From Megamerina dolium (lineage: Eukaryota > Arthropoda > Insecta > Diptera > Megamerinidae), in assembly GCA_963854835.1 (NCBI GenBank), contig OY978530.1, forward strand, positions 11,744,109 through 11,808,108: a DNA stretch of 64,000 nt. The letters are read 5' to 3'. The notes under the pieces were generated by a model that was not told where the DNA came from, did not search any database, and saw nothing but the letters and a program-made list of their open reading frames with translations. A program made the translations under genes and the position numbers. The stretch's first letter is position 1; the number at the start of each line of letters is the position of its first letter. Below, piece after piece: positions 22,272 to 34,019 of this stretch.

Positions 22272-25200
22272 GTGCGTGAACTGACTCCAACAATGGGTTG
22301 CCCCATCATTCACATTTCACAACTACAGCGTGTGCCAAGCAGCTTGACTATTGATGGAAAATTGGACAATATGGAATTCATGTTAACCCTGGACACTGGT
22401 GCATCACATTCTATAATCAAGAGCGATTTGGTAAAGAGGTTTGAGCCTTTAATGGGAATAAAATTGCGTACAGCAACGGGTGAGGATGCACAAATTCTGG
22501 GCAAGATAAAGAAACGAGTATCTATTGGAAATTGCACATGGGAACATGAATTCATTGTGGCCGACATCATCGATGACGTAATAATTGGTGTTGATTTTAT
22601 GATTGACAACGGATTTACGTTAGATTTAAATCAACGGATACTGCGCTATGCAAATGTTGAACTACCATTGAACATCGGTTACAAGCGTAGTGGGAACATC
22701 AAACGAGTACTGGCATGTCAACGCCAAGAGGTTCCAGCAAAATCAGAAGCGGTGATATGGGCACAGATGAATGTGGATGATGGGACAGGCAAGTTGTGGG
22801 TGGTGGAAGCAGATAAAGAAACAACGAATAAAAACATCATACTTGGTAGGACGTTACTAAAACCTAAAGAAAATGGAATAGTACCGGTGCGAATATTAAA
22901 TCCAACTAATACATCTACAGTTGTAAAGAAAGGAATGGTGATTGGTCATTGCCAGGAAGTTACAGCCGTAGTATACTGCGAAAATGGTTCGTCGATAAAA
23001 AGTGGAAGATCAGGAACTGTCAGGGCGGAAATAAAAGCACAGATGGAGGAATGGGCAGGTGTGCTTACCAAACAGCAAAAAGAAAAGGCTTTACAAGTAT
23101 TGGAGAAGTACAGTTCAATCTTTTCTTCAAATGGAAAAACTGGAGGACGAACAACCATCGTGAAGCATCACATTGACACCGGTGATTCTAGACCAATTCG
23201 TCAAACACCACGACGAGTTCCATTGGCCAAAAGAGACGAAGCCATTAAGCTGATTTCCGATATGCAGAAACAAGGTGTTATTGAACCATCAGCAAGTCCA
23301 TGGAGTTCACCAGTTGTGCTGGTAAAGAAGAAGGATGGAAGTACTCGATTCTGTGTGGATTACAGAAAGCTAAATGATATTACGAAAAAAGACAGCTATC
23401 CACTGCCAAGAATCGATGACACTCTGGACACACTATCTGGTGCGAAATAGTTCTCAATTCTTGATTTGCAAAGTGGCTACTGGCAAGTGGAACTTGGTAA
23501 GGAAGACAAAGAGAAAACAGCTTTCAGTATTGGCGATGGTCTATGGCAATTTACAGTCATGCCATTTGGTTTATGCAATGCGCCAGCTACTTTCGAACGT
23601 TTGATGGAGCGTGTACTCAGAGGACTACACTGGAAAACGTGCTTGGTGTACCTCGATGACACTATCGTGATGGGAAAAGATTTTAACGACCACCTGGAAA
23701 AGTTGAAAGAAGTATTTGAGCGTATACAATCAGCAGGGCTTAAACTGAATATGAAAAAGTGTTCACTCTTCAGGCAAGAAGTTAAATATCTTGGTCATAA
23801 AGTAACAACAGAAGGGGTACATACCGACGAGGAGAAAGTAGCAGCAGTTCAAGAATGGCCTATTCCGTCGAATCTTCACGAGCTAAGAAGCTTCCTAGGC
23901 TTATGCACCTACTATAGACGATTTGTTCCTGGATTTGCAAACATCGCCAGCAGTCTGCATGAGTTAACAAGAAAGAACAAACCATTTGTATGGGGCAAAG
24001 ACCAACAGAAAGCATTCGAACAACTGAAAGAAAAACTCTGTTCAGCACCAGTATTAGCGTATCCAGTACCTGGTCAAAAGTTTGTGTTGGACACAGATGC
24101 GAGTGGCTATGGAATAGGTGGTGTGCTCTCTCAGATCACAGATGGGCAAGAAAAAGTAATAGCATACTACAGTAAAATCCTGTCGAAGCCAGAAAGAAAC
24201 TACTGTGTCACTCGAAGAGAGTTGCTCGCAATACTGGAATGTGTAAAGTATTTCCATAAATACTTGTACGGTCAGTCATTTCATCTACGAACTGACCACG
24301 CAGCGCTAAGGTGGTTATTACAATTTAAAAACCCAGAAGGACAATTGGCGCGCTGGATTGAAAGGCTGCAGAGTTATCATTTTACCATCGAACATCGTAA
24401 AGGAGGACATCACGGCAACGCGGATGCTCTATCTCGTCGTCCTTGCAAAATGGAATGTAGACATTGTTCCCGAGTGGAAAGCAAGGAGCACATTGTCGAC
24501 GTACGACTTACAAATATATTGCCGGAGGAGACATGGACCACCGAACGAGTGCAAGAAGATCAGCGGAACGACCCAGATCTCGTAAAGATTATGGAATATA
24601 AGGAGCAGGGCATACGTCCAGATTGGCAAGAAATGGCTAATGAGAGTCCAATAGCAAAGGCATACTGGGCGCAGTGGCAAAGCCTGCACTTACGAGACGG
24701 ATGTTTATTCCGAGCATGGGAAAGTGAGGATGGAAAAATCACTAATGATCTTCTAGTGGTACCCAAGGCGAGAATAAATGAAGTGATAACTGAGTATCAC
24801 AATGCCTCCAGTGGAGGGCATTTGGGAATCACCAAAACCGTCGAGAAAATAAAGAAACGATTTTATTGGGTTGGATGTCATGACCATGTCGCTGATTGGA
24901 TTCGGAAGTGTAAGCAATGTGCAATGGCCAAAGGTCCCACTAAGAAAAGTCGAGGTAAGATGCACCAATACACCGTGGGTGCTCCATTTGAGCGAATTGC
25001 TATGGACATAGCTGGGCCATTTCCAATAAGCAACGCAGGAAACAAGTATGTTCTGGTGGTTATAGATTACTTCAGTAAATGGCCTGAAGTATACCCCATT
25101 CCAAATCAGGAAGCTAGTACAGTTGCGGATGTATTCGTCAACAAATGGGTTACTCGTTTTGGTGTACCGATGGAGTTACACTCAGACCAAGGTCGAAATT

Positions 25201-25838
25201 TCGAATCAGTTGTATTCCAAGAGATATGCCGTATGCTGGGTATATACAAAACTCGTACAACACCTTTGCATCCACAATCTGATGGCATGGTAGAACGATT
25301 TAACCGTACCTTGGAGGAATATTTGAGAAAAGTCGTAGATAAATACCAAAGAGACTGGGATGTACATATACCAATGTTCCTCATGGCATATCGATGCGCA
25401 CAACATGATACGACGGCTACTACACCGGCAATGGCAATTTTTGGAAACGAGTTAAGACTGCCAGCTGATTTAAAATTTGGAGTTGTAACACCAACGAGAT
25501 CAACCGAAGGTAATTATACTAGCGAAAAGCGGGAACAGTTGGATGAAGTACATCAGTTCATCAGAGAGTGGTCGCAGATGATAAGCGATAAGATGAAGGC
25601 CAGGTATGACTTGAAAGCAAATTCAAAAGGGTTCTATGAAGAAGAGCTTGTAATGCTTCATAATCCACAACGAAAGAAAGGCCTGTCCCCTAAACTGCAG
25701 ACTCATTGGGAAGGACCATATGAGATTATAGCAAAGATAAATGACGTAGTGTATCGTATTCAACGTGCCTGGAATAAAAGAGCAAAGTTTAAAGTAGTGC
25801 ACTTGAAGCGACTTGCGCCATATCGAGGGGAAGTATAA
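22272..25838 (+). pseudogene. Gypsy A1 Pol: protease, RT, RNase H, integrase, one nonsense codon
   Basis: Protease with DTGAS near residue 41. Reverse transcriptase begins near residue 330 ([20 protein letters not shown] region) and is interrupted by TAG at 23448-23450 in GAK*FS, where W or E would be expected. It resumes at once with LQSGYWQVELGKED, catalytic YLDD near 23647-23658, and RNase H DTDASGYGIGG near 24090. Integrase has an HHCC zinc domain (24790-24925), core MDIAGPF, HSDQGRNF and VERFNRTLEEYL (D, D, E), and a GPY/F-type end WEGPYEII near 25709. Apart from the single stop, all catalytic residues are present, so readthrough or a sister copy could supply active enzyme. The stop codon TAA at 25836-25838 precedes the polypurine tract. 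Confidence 0.9.
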
Positions 25839-25876
25839 AAACTTGTTCGGGACGAACAAGGTTAAGAGGAGGGCAG

Positions 25877-26314
25877 TGTAACGAGTATCGATAGTTGGTT
25901 ACTCATCACTATTGTGACTGACACTATTGGCAGCATCGAAATGAATGTCAACAAAAAGAAATAAACGATAACCAGAACAAGCCAACGAGAAACGAATAAA
26001 AGAATCTCGATAAAGGAAGATTCTGGGGTGTTGCCAACAGAGTATAAATAGAGCCAGTATTGAGAAGTGAAAATCAATCGAATTCCGAACGTGATTGCGA
26101 AAACTTTGATACAGAGGCAAAAGTTGCAAGTACATTAGAGTGTTATTGTAAATAGTTGATTATAAACAGAGTTGATTGTAAATAGAGTTTATTAAATAAA
26201 TTGTTGCTGTATATAGTTATATAAAATAAGTGTTGCAGTTATTATTAACAGAATCCAGTGATCGAACAAGGTAATTCAAATAGAATTAAACGCTCACAGA
26301 ATAAAAACGTAACA
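25877..26314 (+). repeat. 3' LTR of Gypsy A1
   Basis: 438 bp, matching 17390-17825 with a TATAAATA box at about 26043-26050. The right edge is set by the CGTAACA end followed by the ATAT target duplication. Confidence 0.93.
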
Positions 26315-26401
26315 ATATTATGGCATTCTTGTATAAATATATTTGAAATTATCTTATATCATTTCAATATTAATTGAATTTTTATCGTCGGATTCGTACA
26401 T

Positions 26402-26766
26402 AAAAAATAAAATAAATATGTGGCACTTAAAGCCCCAAAGGGCTCAATGGCCGAGCTTCTCTTCCATTACTGTTGTGCGTCTTAAATTTTGGACAATATT
26501 AGAAGGGACCTACTTATTTTAGCCGGTTCCGAACGGCAGAACACTTGTGACATCACTTTTTCTGAGCTTTGTCACAGAGTTCTTTAAGAAGCTTTTTCAT
26601 GGCAAGTTGTTACTGTCGGAAGAATTGCCAATTGCTTGCCGACAGGTGGGTACCGTTCGAAAGAAAAATCTTATCGATATTAAATTTGTTATGCATCAGC
26701 CGGGGATTGAACCACCGACCTACAGATCAGAAGGCGAACACACTAACCACTGAACTACGGCACCCA
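26402..26766 (-). mobile_element. SINE copy 2 (reverse strand)
   Basis: Same family as 2507-2875, read on the minus strand from the tRNA-like head (GTGGGTGCCGTAGTTCAGTGG at the right end). It has no target duplication of its own because it arose as part of the segmental duplication. Confidence 0.87.
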
Positions 26767-27047
26767 CAAGGATATAAAGCAGCATATTTAAAAATAAATA
26801 CTGTTACCCAAACTATGTGAAGGAAATCTCCAAATACATTAATAATTCCGAACTAACTAAATGGTGCACTCAACTACGGGTGAAATGCCATTTAATATGT
26901 TTTACAATAGCCTACATCCGAAAAATGATCCCCAGACCGTAAAAGAAAAAAGAATTAACAATATTATGGCATTCTTGTATAAATATATTTGAAATTATCT
27001 TATATCATTTCAATATTAATTGAATTTTTATCGTCGGATTCGTACAT

Positions 27048-27412
27048 AAAAAATAAAATAAATATGTGGCACTTAAAGCCCCAAAGGGCTCAATGGCCGA
27101 GCTTCTCTTCCATTACTGTTGTGCGTCTTAAATTTTGGACAATATTAGAAGGGACCTACTTATTTTAGCCGGTTCCGAACGGCAGAACACTTGTGACATC
27201 ACTTTTTCTGAGCTTTGTCACAGAGTTCTTTTTAGAAGCTTTTTCACGGCAAGTTGTTACTGTCGGAAGAATTGCCAATTGCTTGCCGACAGGTGGGTAC
27301 CGTTCGAAAGAAAAATCTTTTTGATATTAAATTTGTTATGCATCAGCCGGGTATTGAACCACGACCTACAGATCAGAAGGCGAACACACTAACCACTGAG
27401 CTACGGAACCCA
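27048..27412 (-). mobile_element. SINE copy 3 (reverse strand) with target duplication
   Basis: TCGGATTCGTACAT (27034-27047) on the left and TCGGATTCATACAT (27413-27426) on the right form a 14-bp target duplication with one mismatch, so this is the original insertion. It landed inside the first unit of the 144-bp tandem repeat that follows. Confidence 0.87.
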
Positions 27413-27684
27413 TCGGATTCATACATACATAAGTATATATTAAAGTATTTATATACCCTGCTAGCCAAAACTTGGTAATTATCTGGTTAATATGTGAGTA
27501 GCATTACCCTGTAAAGTGGTTAAAAAAGTGGGTAACTTTGAATTGAATTTTTTTCGTCGGATTCATACATACAAAAGTATATATTAAAGTATTTATATAC
27601 CATGCTAGCCAAAACTGGGTAATTATCTGGTTGATATATGGGTAGCATTACCCTCTAAAGTAGTTAAAAAAGTGGGTAACTTTG
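27413..27684. repeat. 144-bp tandem duplication
   Basis: Units at 27413-27556 and 27557-27684 (second unit ends at GTAACTTTG). They share TCGGATTCATACATACA through TGCTAGCCAAAACT and GTGGGTAACTTTG with a handful of differences. Confidence 0.85.
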
Positions 27685-27897
27685 TATAGGCGCTGGAAAA
27701 AAAACTAACCACTGTTCCCTTGTACGTGTGATCGCGCATCCCTGTCGTTCTCATTCAGCTACGTCATAAAGAAAACATATAGCTTTACTCCTCTAATTTC
27801 CCTCGTCAGCCGGCGCAGGGTTGCATTTTTAATAAACATTTAAATTTATTCTTAAAAATGTCAAATACAATTTAAAACGTTAAATTCTTTATTTTAT

Positions 27898-28206
27898 TTA
27901 AAAATCGGGTGGCGTTATTGAAAATGACAAGATCGTGCCGGCAATGAGACAAGCACAAAAAGAATTACATATTGGTTGTCTAACGATATCATATTCACGT
28001 AACAACTCCTTCGTTTTACCAAAAGTGGCAATCTGTGCGCCCGAGCCAATTGCTGCACGTGGTATAGTGGCCATAGAGCCATGCCATAAACCGTAATTGC
28101 TACGTTTACCATAGATTTCTTTCAAAGCACTTGTCATACCGGCGTGCTCATGCTGATATCCAACTGCTATTTGTTTTGCTGCTTGTGATTGTAATTGAGT
28201 CTTAAT
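27898..28206 (-). CDS. Mitochondrial carrier (SLC25A34/35-like) exon, 3' truncated
   Basis: Minus-strand exon with acceptor TTTTAG at 28207-28212 and an open frame IKTQLQSQAAKQIAVGYQ, then HAGMTSALKEIYGKRSNYGL, SMATIPRAAIGSGAQIATFG and SITPPDF, then a stop. KTQLQSQAAKQIAVGYQHEH and the repeat signature (P-x-A-x-x-S/G-x-A) match insect SLC25A34/35-type carriers that move substrates across the inner mitochondrial membrane. Members normally continue some 70 residues past ITPPD (third carrier repeat); here the frame stops right after it with no splice donor, so the gene is truncated or broken. It is the clearest host gene in the window. Confidence 0.8.
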   Translation of the reverse strand: MKTQLQSQAAKQIAVGYQHEHAGMTSALKEIYGKRSNYGLWHGSMATIPRAAIGSGAQIATFGKTKELLREYDIVRQPICNSFCACLIAGTILSFSITPPDF

Positions 28207-28413
28207 CTAAAATAGACAATAAACGAGTACAGCATACATTAAATATATCGTCATTATCTGATTTGAGACAGTATTTAAGATAACTTATTATACGGCAAGT
28301 TATCTTTTGTCATAATTATTTCATATCATACATTTTTGTATAGTACAGAGTACAGAGTAATATATAGTAACCTAATCTTGCAAACAAAGGAATATGAGAG
28401 CATTGATTCTTAC

Positions 28414-28504
28414 CATAAAAAATGGACTAGCACAATAAGATCCAACGGCACCACCAGCAGCACCCCAAAACAGACCTAAACCCAATAAAATTTCACCACA
28501 GCAG
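28414..28504 (-). pseudogene. Mitochondrial carrier exon, part 2 (TE-interrupted)
   Basis: The minus strand gives EILLGLGLFWGAAGGAVGSY, then CASPFFM. It ends at a good donor (ATG|GTAAG, boundary 28414/28413) that joins in phase to ATTAAG of the exon at 28206 (…FFM-IKTQ…). The right side runs into the J1 element at about 28505-28526. A short stretch (28505-28518) fits neither the carrier nor J1 cleanly and contains a 6-bp inverted repeat (CCACAG/CTGTGG). Confidence 0.78.
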
Positions 28505-28608
28505 TTATTTCTGTGGTTTTTTATTGCTTATACCGATAAGCAGAAAGAACAATAAAATCAAAGAAAAAAAATAATAATAATATAGTTTGCACACACTTTG
28601 TTTGTAAT

Positions 28609-30040
28609 ATGAGTGTTCAGCGCTCTCCTCTCCGGCAACGGCAATCGCCTGTTAATGTGTCTGTAAACCATAATTTGCAATCACCCGCGCAAACCCCGCC
28701 AGTAAGTGCGTTATCAAAAAAATTAGTTGATACACACTGCACAAGTGAAAGTAACAGTGCAAATCTCTTGCCTGCACAGTTTCCTCACTCTAACACTACA
28801 TCAAATTTTGCAACTACAACAGATACAGACAAAAAAAATAATTTGTTCTCTCGTGATATACTATCTCCCTCTATACCGTGGAGTGTACAATGCGTTTCTC
28901 CTGCTGTAACACCAACAGCTACAACATCAAAGCAAACAAATAACGGCCTTTCTACTGAAGTGCATGACCCAGTAGTAAAAGCAACTAGTGCGATGACTAA
29001 TAAAAAACCAGTTGATGTTCAAATTGGAATTGATCGCTACATTACTGTAGTAAAGCGAAAAAGAAGTCCCCAAAATTCAAAACAAATGAATTCAACAAAA
29101 ATTCAAAAGCAGAACACTGCCCCTATTAGTTCGGAAAATAGATACGCTTTGCTTTCAGGTGATGAAAGTGACGAAAATATTATCTCCAAGAAAAATTTCA
29201 AACCCCCACCCATTTTCTTAAGAGAACGCACCTCAGATTTCTAGAATTACAAGTCTTATAGGTACAAAGAATTTCCATGTTGTTCCTATTCGCAAAGGCC
29301 AAATTGAGGAAACGAAAGCGCAAATCTACAGCGAAACTCATTATCGCAAAGTAATTGCGGAATTTGATACTGGAAAAAAGAATTACTACACATATCAGCT
29401 AAAAAGTAGTAAGGGCTTAATCGTTGTACTCAAAGGCGTCGAACCTAACGTTGATATTAACGAAATCAAACTTGCCCTTCAGGAAGAAGGGTTTCAATCC
29501 AAAACAGTATTCAACATTCTCAACAAGAGCAATATACCTCAACTGTTATATCGTATTGAGCTTCAGCCTGAAACAAAACCACTAGAAAAAGGTGAAGTAC
29601 ACCCCATATATAAAATTCGATATATATTGCATCGCAAAATCACAATCGAAGAACCCCATAAGAGAACTGGACATCCTCAGTGCTGTAACTGCCAAGAATA
29701 TGGACATACTAAGACATATTGTACCCTGCCAGCTGTTTGTGTGATTTGTGGAGATCTCCATAAATCAAACATATGCCCAAAGTCTAAAGGCGATGCTAGC
29801 ATGAAAAAATGCAGCAATTGTGGAGGTAATCACACCGCAAATTATAGAGGTTGCCCAGTATATACAACCCTAAAGCTAAATTTCTCCGCTAGCAATCAAC
29901 CTCTAAAACCAGTTGAACAAACTCAGATAGCCAACTCAAGTAAGAGACAAAATATTGATACAACACAATTCTTCTCTGCAATCCCAAACAAGAATCAAAC
30001 CAATTCATACGCTAGTGTGTTAAAACAAAACCCACACTAA
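28609..30040 (+). pseudogene. J1 ORF1 (Gag-like, three zinc knuckles), frameshifted
   Basis: ATG 28609 opens a Ser/Thr/Gln-rich 211-codon N-terminal part. After a stop/shift at about 29244 the protein resumes with a GTKNFHVVPIRKGQIEETKA-type RNA-binding region and three CCHC-like knuckles: CCNCQEYGHTKTYC, CVICGDLHKSNIC and CSNCGGNHTANYRGC (29680-29855). It ends at TAA 30038-30040. Jockey ORF1 proteins bind the element RNA. Confidence 0.85.
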
Positions 30041-30225
30041 CAAATCTATGTAAATAATGAGCAGAAGCACTCACTGCCCACCCGACAGCCAAGTACCCTT
30101 GAACATTTGCTTCAAACATTAATTCAGAATATGAACCAATTCATGAACTCAATGCAAACAATGATGCAAGAAATGATGAAAAATCAATCGATGTTTCTCC
30201 AAACATTGCTATCCAGACCATAAGT

Positions 30226-32602
30226 CGTCTCAAGATATGCCACTGGAACGCCAACGGTTTAAGCAAGCACCGTTTGGAGTTAATTCAATTCCTTGAATCC
30301 ATCCAGATCGACATAATGATGATATCTGAGACCCATTTCACTGACAAAAATTGCTACCAAATACCATATTACAAACTGTACACCACAAATCATCCGCATG
30401 GTAAGGCACGCGGAGGAACTGCCATATTGATAAAAAGCAGAATAAAACATAATGTTCTCGAAGATTTCAGTAGCGTCTACTTGCAAGCAATATCTGTATG
30501 TCTGGAAGAATACATCTCTAAGCTAGTAATATCTGCGATATACTGTCCCCCAAGATACAGTATTACCGAACAGCAATAAAAAGAATTTTTCTCAACTCTT
30601 GGTAGCAAATTCTTGGTTGCTGGCGATTTTAACGCCAAACACACTCACTGGGGCTCCCGCTTAATAACTCTAAAAGGCAGAAGACTATGTTCAGTCATCA
30701 CTAACCACGGCTACGATGTTATTTCAAATGGTCAACCGACATATTGGCCGACGAATAAGAGGAAGATACCCGATCTCATAGACTTTGGAGTCGCCAAAGG
30801 TTTGCAGATGGAAAATATCTCCACAGAGTGTAATTATGATCTATCATCTGACCACTCACCCATGGTAATATCTATAAAATCACCAATCCCCCAAGGCAAT
30901 TGCGTTAAAAAGAAAATAGACTGGTTGAAATTCAAGAAATATATAAATTCCCATCTTCCTCTGAGTACTGTATTAAGAAATGGACACGATGTAGACTCAG
31001 CACTCGAAAAATTCAAACAGTAATTGGGCTAGAAGCAACTGTGAGAAGGGCTTGGCTTTTGCAGACCACCTAAAAAGTGTGTTTACACCCAATCCACCCT
31101 CTTCACAGTCCTCATTACCAAAATTAACTTCTCAACCTTGCTCAATAACGCTCCAAATTAAAAAAAGGCCATATTCAAAGCAATTTATAAAGATTTAAAC
31201 CCAAAAAAATCACCTGGTCCAGATAAAATTACCGGTAAAATGATAAAAGAGCTACCTCCGGCTTCAGTAATTCATCTCATGCATATTTTCAATGCTCTCC
31301 TTCGTATTAAACACTATCCCAAATGCTGGAAAACTTCAAAAATTATTATGATAACAAAACCAGGAAAAGACCCTACAAAATTTGCATCGTACAGACCTAT
31401 CAGCCTCCTGCCTCTACTCTCTAAAGTATTCGAAAAGCTACTTGTCATGAATATAACTCCATTTATTAATCTCAACCAACTGATTCCCCAACATCAGTTT
31501 GGATTTAGAAAACAGCACGGCACTATAGAACAAGTCCACCGCATTGTAACTCTGATAAGGAACACTTTTGAAGAAAAAAAGTATTGCTAAACTGTCTTTC
31601 TTGATATCACTCAAGCTTTCGGTAAAGTATGGCACGATGGCCTTATTTACAAACTCAAACTATTACTGCCTGCAAATGTCTCCTCCCTTGCTTAGTAGCT
31701 ACCTCACGAAAAGATAATTTCTCGTACATCACAAGGATTACACAACAAATCCATTGGATATTCACGCTGGCGTTCCTCAAGGAAGCGTTTTGGGCCCCTT
31801 ACTGTATCTCTTATACACTTCAGATATGCCCAAAAATAACTATACATTCATATTGACCTTTGCAGATGATACGGCAATATTGGGCACTAACTCTAACCCC
31901 ATAGAAGCTACTAAACTCCTGCAGACTCATGTCGATTCTCTCGAAATCTGGCTAGCAAAATGGCGTATAAAAGTCAATGAATCAAAGAGCGTGCATGTAA
32001 CCTTCACGCTAAGGCCAGATACATGTCCCCCACTTAAAATTAATGGCCAATCAGTTCCACAATGTTCCTCAACAAAGTACTTGGGTATTCACCTCGACAG
32101 AAGGCTGACCTGGAAAAATCACATAGAGGCAAAGAAAACTCAGATCAAGCTTAAAATTAATTAGTTATGGTGGCTGTTACACAAAAGATCAAAGTTGAAT
32201 CTCGATTACAAAGTGCTATTATATAAAGCAATCCTGAAGCCAATCTCGACTTATGGTATTCAGTTTTGGGGCACCGCATCTCCCTCAAATATCGAAAAAT
32301 TGCAGCGAATACAATCCAAATGTCTGCGAATTATTGTAAACGCGCCTTGGTATATGAGGAACGTTAACATCCATCGAGATTTAAATGTACCCACAATTTC
32401 TGAGGAAGTTGCAATGTCTTGCAGAAGCTACATTCAAAAATTACACAATCATCCGAATCCCCTTGCAATTGTTGCTGAGCACGGGGCGTCGTGGATTAAA
32501 AAGAAAAGACACACTGAATATGCTGTGAAATTGCTATACCTCGCGACTCAACAAATTGTGATGGAACGTAGGGAATATCACATAATTTTAGTTACTTTGT
32601 AA
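30226..32602 (+). pseudogene. J1 ORF2: endonuclease and reverse transcriptase, deleted and frameshifted
   Basis: Endonuclease motifs in order: CHWNANGLS (30238), ISETHFTD, VAGDFNAKHTHWGSR (30613), SSDHSPM (30847). The frame stops at 30579 and again at 31021, where the internal deletion joins …EKFKQ to NWAGSNCEKGLAF. Reverse transcriptase follows with SPGPDKITGKM, ASYRPISLLPLL, HQFGFRKQHGT, a stop inside the FLDITQAF palm motif, and FADDTAIL (31860). It ends at 32602. The number of lesions shows it is inactive. Confidence 0.87.
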
Positions 32603-32680
32603 GATTTGAATACTTATTGTTAGTTTCTAAGTATTTTAGAAAGATTCAATAAAAAAAGCTTATTTAACAAAAAAAAAAAC

Positions 32681-32720
32681 TTTTATTGTGCATCCAACCT
32701 TCATTAATGGCCATATTGTA
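32681..32720 (-). pseudogene. Mitochondrial carrier exon, part 1 (other side of the J1 insertion)
   Basis: Minus-strand frame IYNMAINEGWMHNK continues the carrier family alignment directly into EILLGLGLFWG on the far side of the 4.15-kb J1 element. The upstream boundary is unclear: CAG at about 32721 would introduce a stop in this frame, and an AG a few bases further in would not. No N-terminal carrier exons were found to the right. Confidence 0.65.
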
Positions 32721-33129
32721 GATGCTTCATCTGTAATATACCGAATGCTAATGAAATGGGGTATTACATAATATTAACGTAGAGTGGAAACTATAGTCAC
32801 CGAAATGAATTAAATATAAACTGAAAATAAAGAGCTGGTCCAAGACCTTTTTGTAAACTAGTCCAACTATCGTTGCGTACGACAGTGACAAAAGTGTGCA
32901 ATAAATTAAGACCCAATGACCAATATACGATTAATTACCCTTGATTTCACGCATTAAAAACAAAATTTTTAGCAAATGCCACAAGAAAATATCCACAACA
33001 ATAAGTTTAAACGATATATTTTAAATTTCAGATAAAATTACCTAACCATCAAAATTTCAAACAAACGAAAACTATTTACAATATAAACAACGAGTAGCTG
33101 GTATCAATTAAATAAGTAAAATTAATAAG
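32721..33129. other. AT-rich stretch beyond the carrier exon
   Basis: Nothing recognisable. If the carrier gene is real, this would be intron or a deleted upstream region. Confidence 0.4.
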
Positions 33130-33600
33130 TAATTTGTTTTGTTAGAAATTTAGTGTGTATCTAAATGGCTCCAATATTAATGACATTTCGCCTTCTAAAA
33201 CGTCTTGGTTGGCCGCAAGAGTTCGAAATGTTAACAGGATCTATGTTGACATGTTGCTGTAATCTTATTTTATGTCGTATTGCTTTGCTTTTAATTCCTT
33301 CAGCGACAGTGGCAATTTTCAAATAACGATGGATGCCGCAGTTTCTGGCGAACCACAGTGCATTTAGTATGTTTCGGAGAACTTTATTTTGGAAACGTTG
33401 AATAATTTCGGTGTTCGATGTATTGTTCCGCACAGATAGTGCATATTTACGGCCTACAAGTCATTCCATTTTACGAATTTTTATATCAAGCTCTGCTCTT
33501 TTTATTTTGATGTGCTCACTCCATTAAAGTTTGGAATCTAGTGTTATACCCAGATATTTTGTAGTATTAACATATGGTATCTGTGTACTTCAACTCTGTG
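33130..33600 (-). pseudogene. Jockey-type reverse transcriptase C-terminal fragment
   Basis: The minus strand carries TTKYLGITLDSKL, a lysine-rich helix, then MRNNTSNTEIIQRFQNKVLR and HRYLKIATVAEGIKSKAI. This is the thumb/C-terminal region of Jockey-clade ORF2, distinct in sequence from J1. It is truncated at both ends. Confidence 0.75.
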
Positions 33601-33659
33601 CAGCATTATTATGTGCTCAACTGCTGACAAAGGTCAAGGCAGATCCCTACCTACCTACA

Positions 33660-33850
33660 TACCTACATACTTATGGACCGACTCGCAAGTTGTGCTAGCA
33701 TGGATAAACTCATCATCATAATCATTTCAAACATATGTGGCCAATCGGATAGCCATCATTCAAGACCACAGCTGAATAGCGGTATATAAGCTCAACAGAT
33801 AATCCAGCCGACGTTCTATCACGAGGAACACCACCAAGAAAATTGTCTGA
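33660..33850 (+). pseudogene. BEL/Pao RNase H fragment
   Basis: The plus strand gives WTDSQVVLAWINSSSS, then FQTYVANRIAIIQDH, and after stops an asparagine-proline-alanine-aspartate stretch (about 33797-33820). These are the RNase H and following region of BEL/Pao Pol. The orientation is opposite to the BEL pieces at 34020-36406, so it is a separate fragment. Confidence 0.65.
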
Positions 33851-34019
33851 CCCACAATTCTCGTATCAGCATTTCCGTTATATCAATCGTAAGGGGCCAG
33901 TATTTGGCGACATTGAATGCGTTGACATTCGTCAATCATTTCTCTCGTCGAATGAACGAGGCTTCTTTGAGAAGTGATACTTCGAACTTACTTTTCCGCT
34001 GAGTTCCGTTGTAAGCAAT

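Larger units (their letters stand above)
17390..26314 (+). mobile_element. Ty3/Gypsy retrotransposon A1, nearly complete, with nested RTE
   Basis: Two LTRs (17390-17825 and 25877-26314) flank gag and pol on the plus strand. Both begin TGTAACGAG and end CGTAACA. A 4-bp target duplication, ATAT, lies at 17386-17389 and 26315-26318. A polypurine tract (AAGAGGAGGGCAG, 25864-25876) abuts the 3' LTR. The LTRs differ at about nine positions plus one 2-bp indel, so the insertion is not brand new. RTE copy 2 (17879-21251) sits near the gag start; without it the element would be about 5.5 kb. Confidence 0.93.
26315..27412. repeat. Direct segmental duplication containing two SINE copies
   Basis: 26315-26766 and 26961-27412 are the same ~450-bp block (period 646): about 85 bp of unique flank plus a reverse-strand SINE. 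The 190 bp between them (26767-26956) is unrelated. The second block is preceded by TAACA, the last five bases of the Gypsy A1 LTR, so the duplication may have been made after the Gypsy insertion. Confidence 0.85.
28527..32679 (+). mobile_element. Jockey-like non-LTR retrotransposon J1, copy 1 (internally deleted)
   Basis: Two-gene LINE with a poly(A) tail (32668-32679) preceded by AATAAA. TTTTATTG at 28519-28526 and 32681-32688 is a candidate 8-bp target duplication, weak because it is low in complexity. It lies antisense within a mitochondrial carrier exon. Compared with copy 2 (50067-52030), it lacks roughly 350 bp between the endonuclease and the reverse transcriptase, at 31020-31024. Confidence 0.88.
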
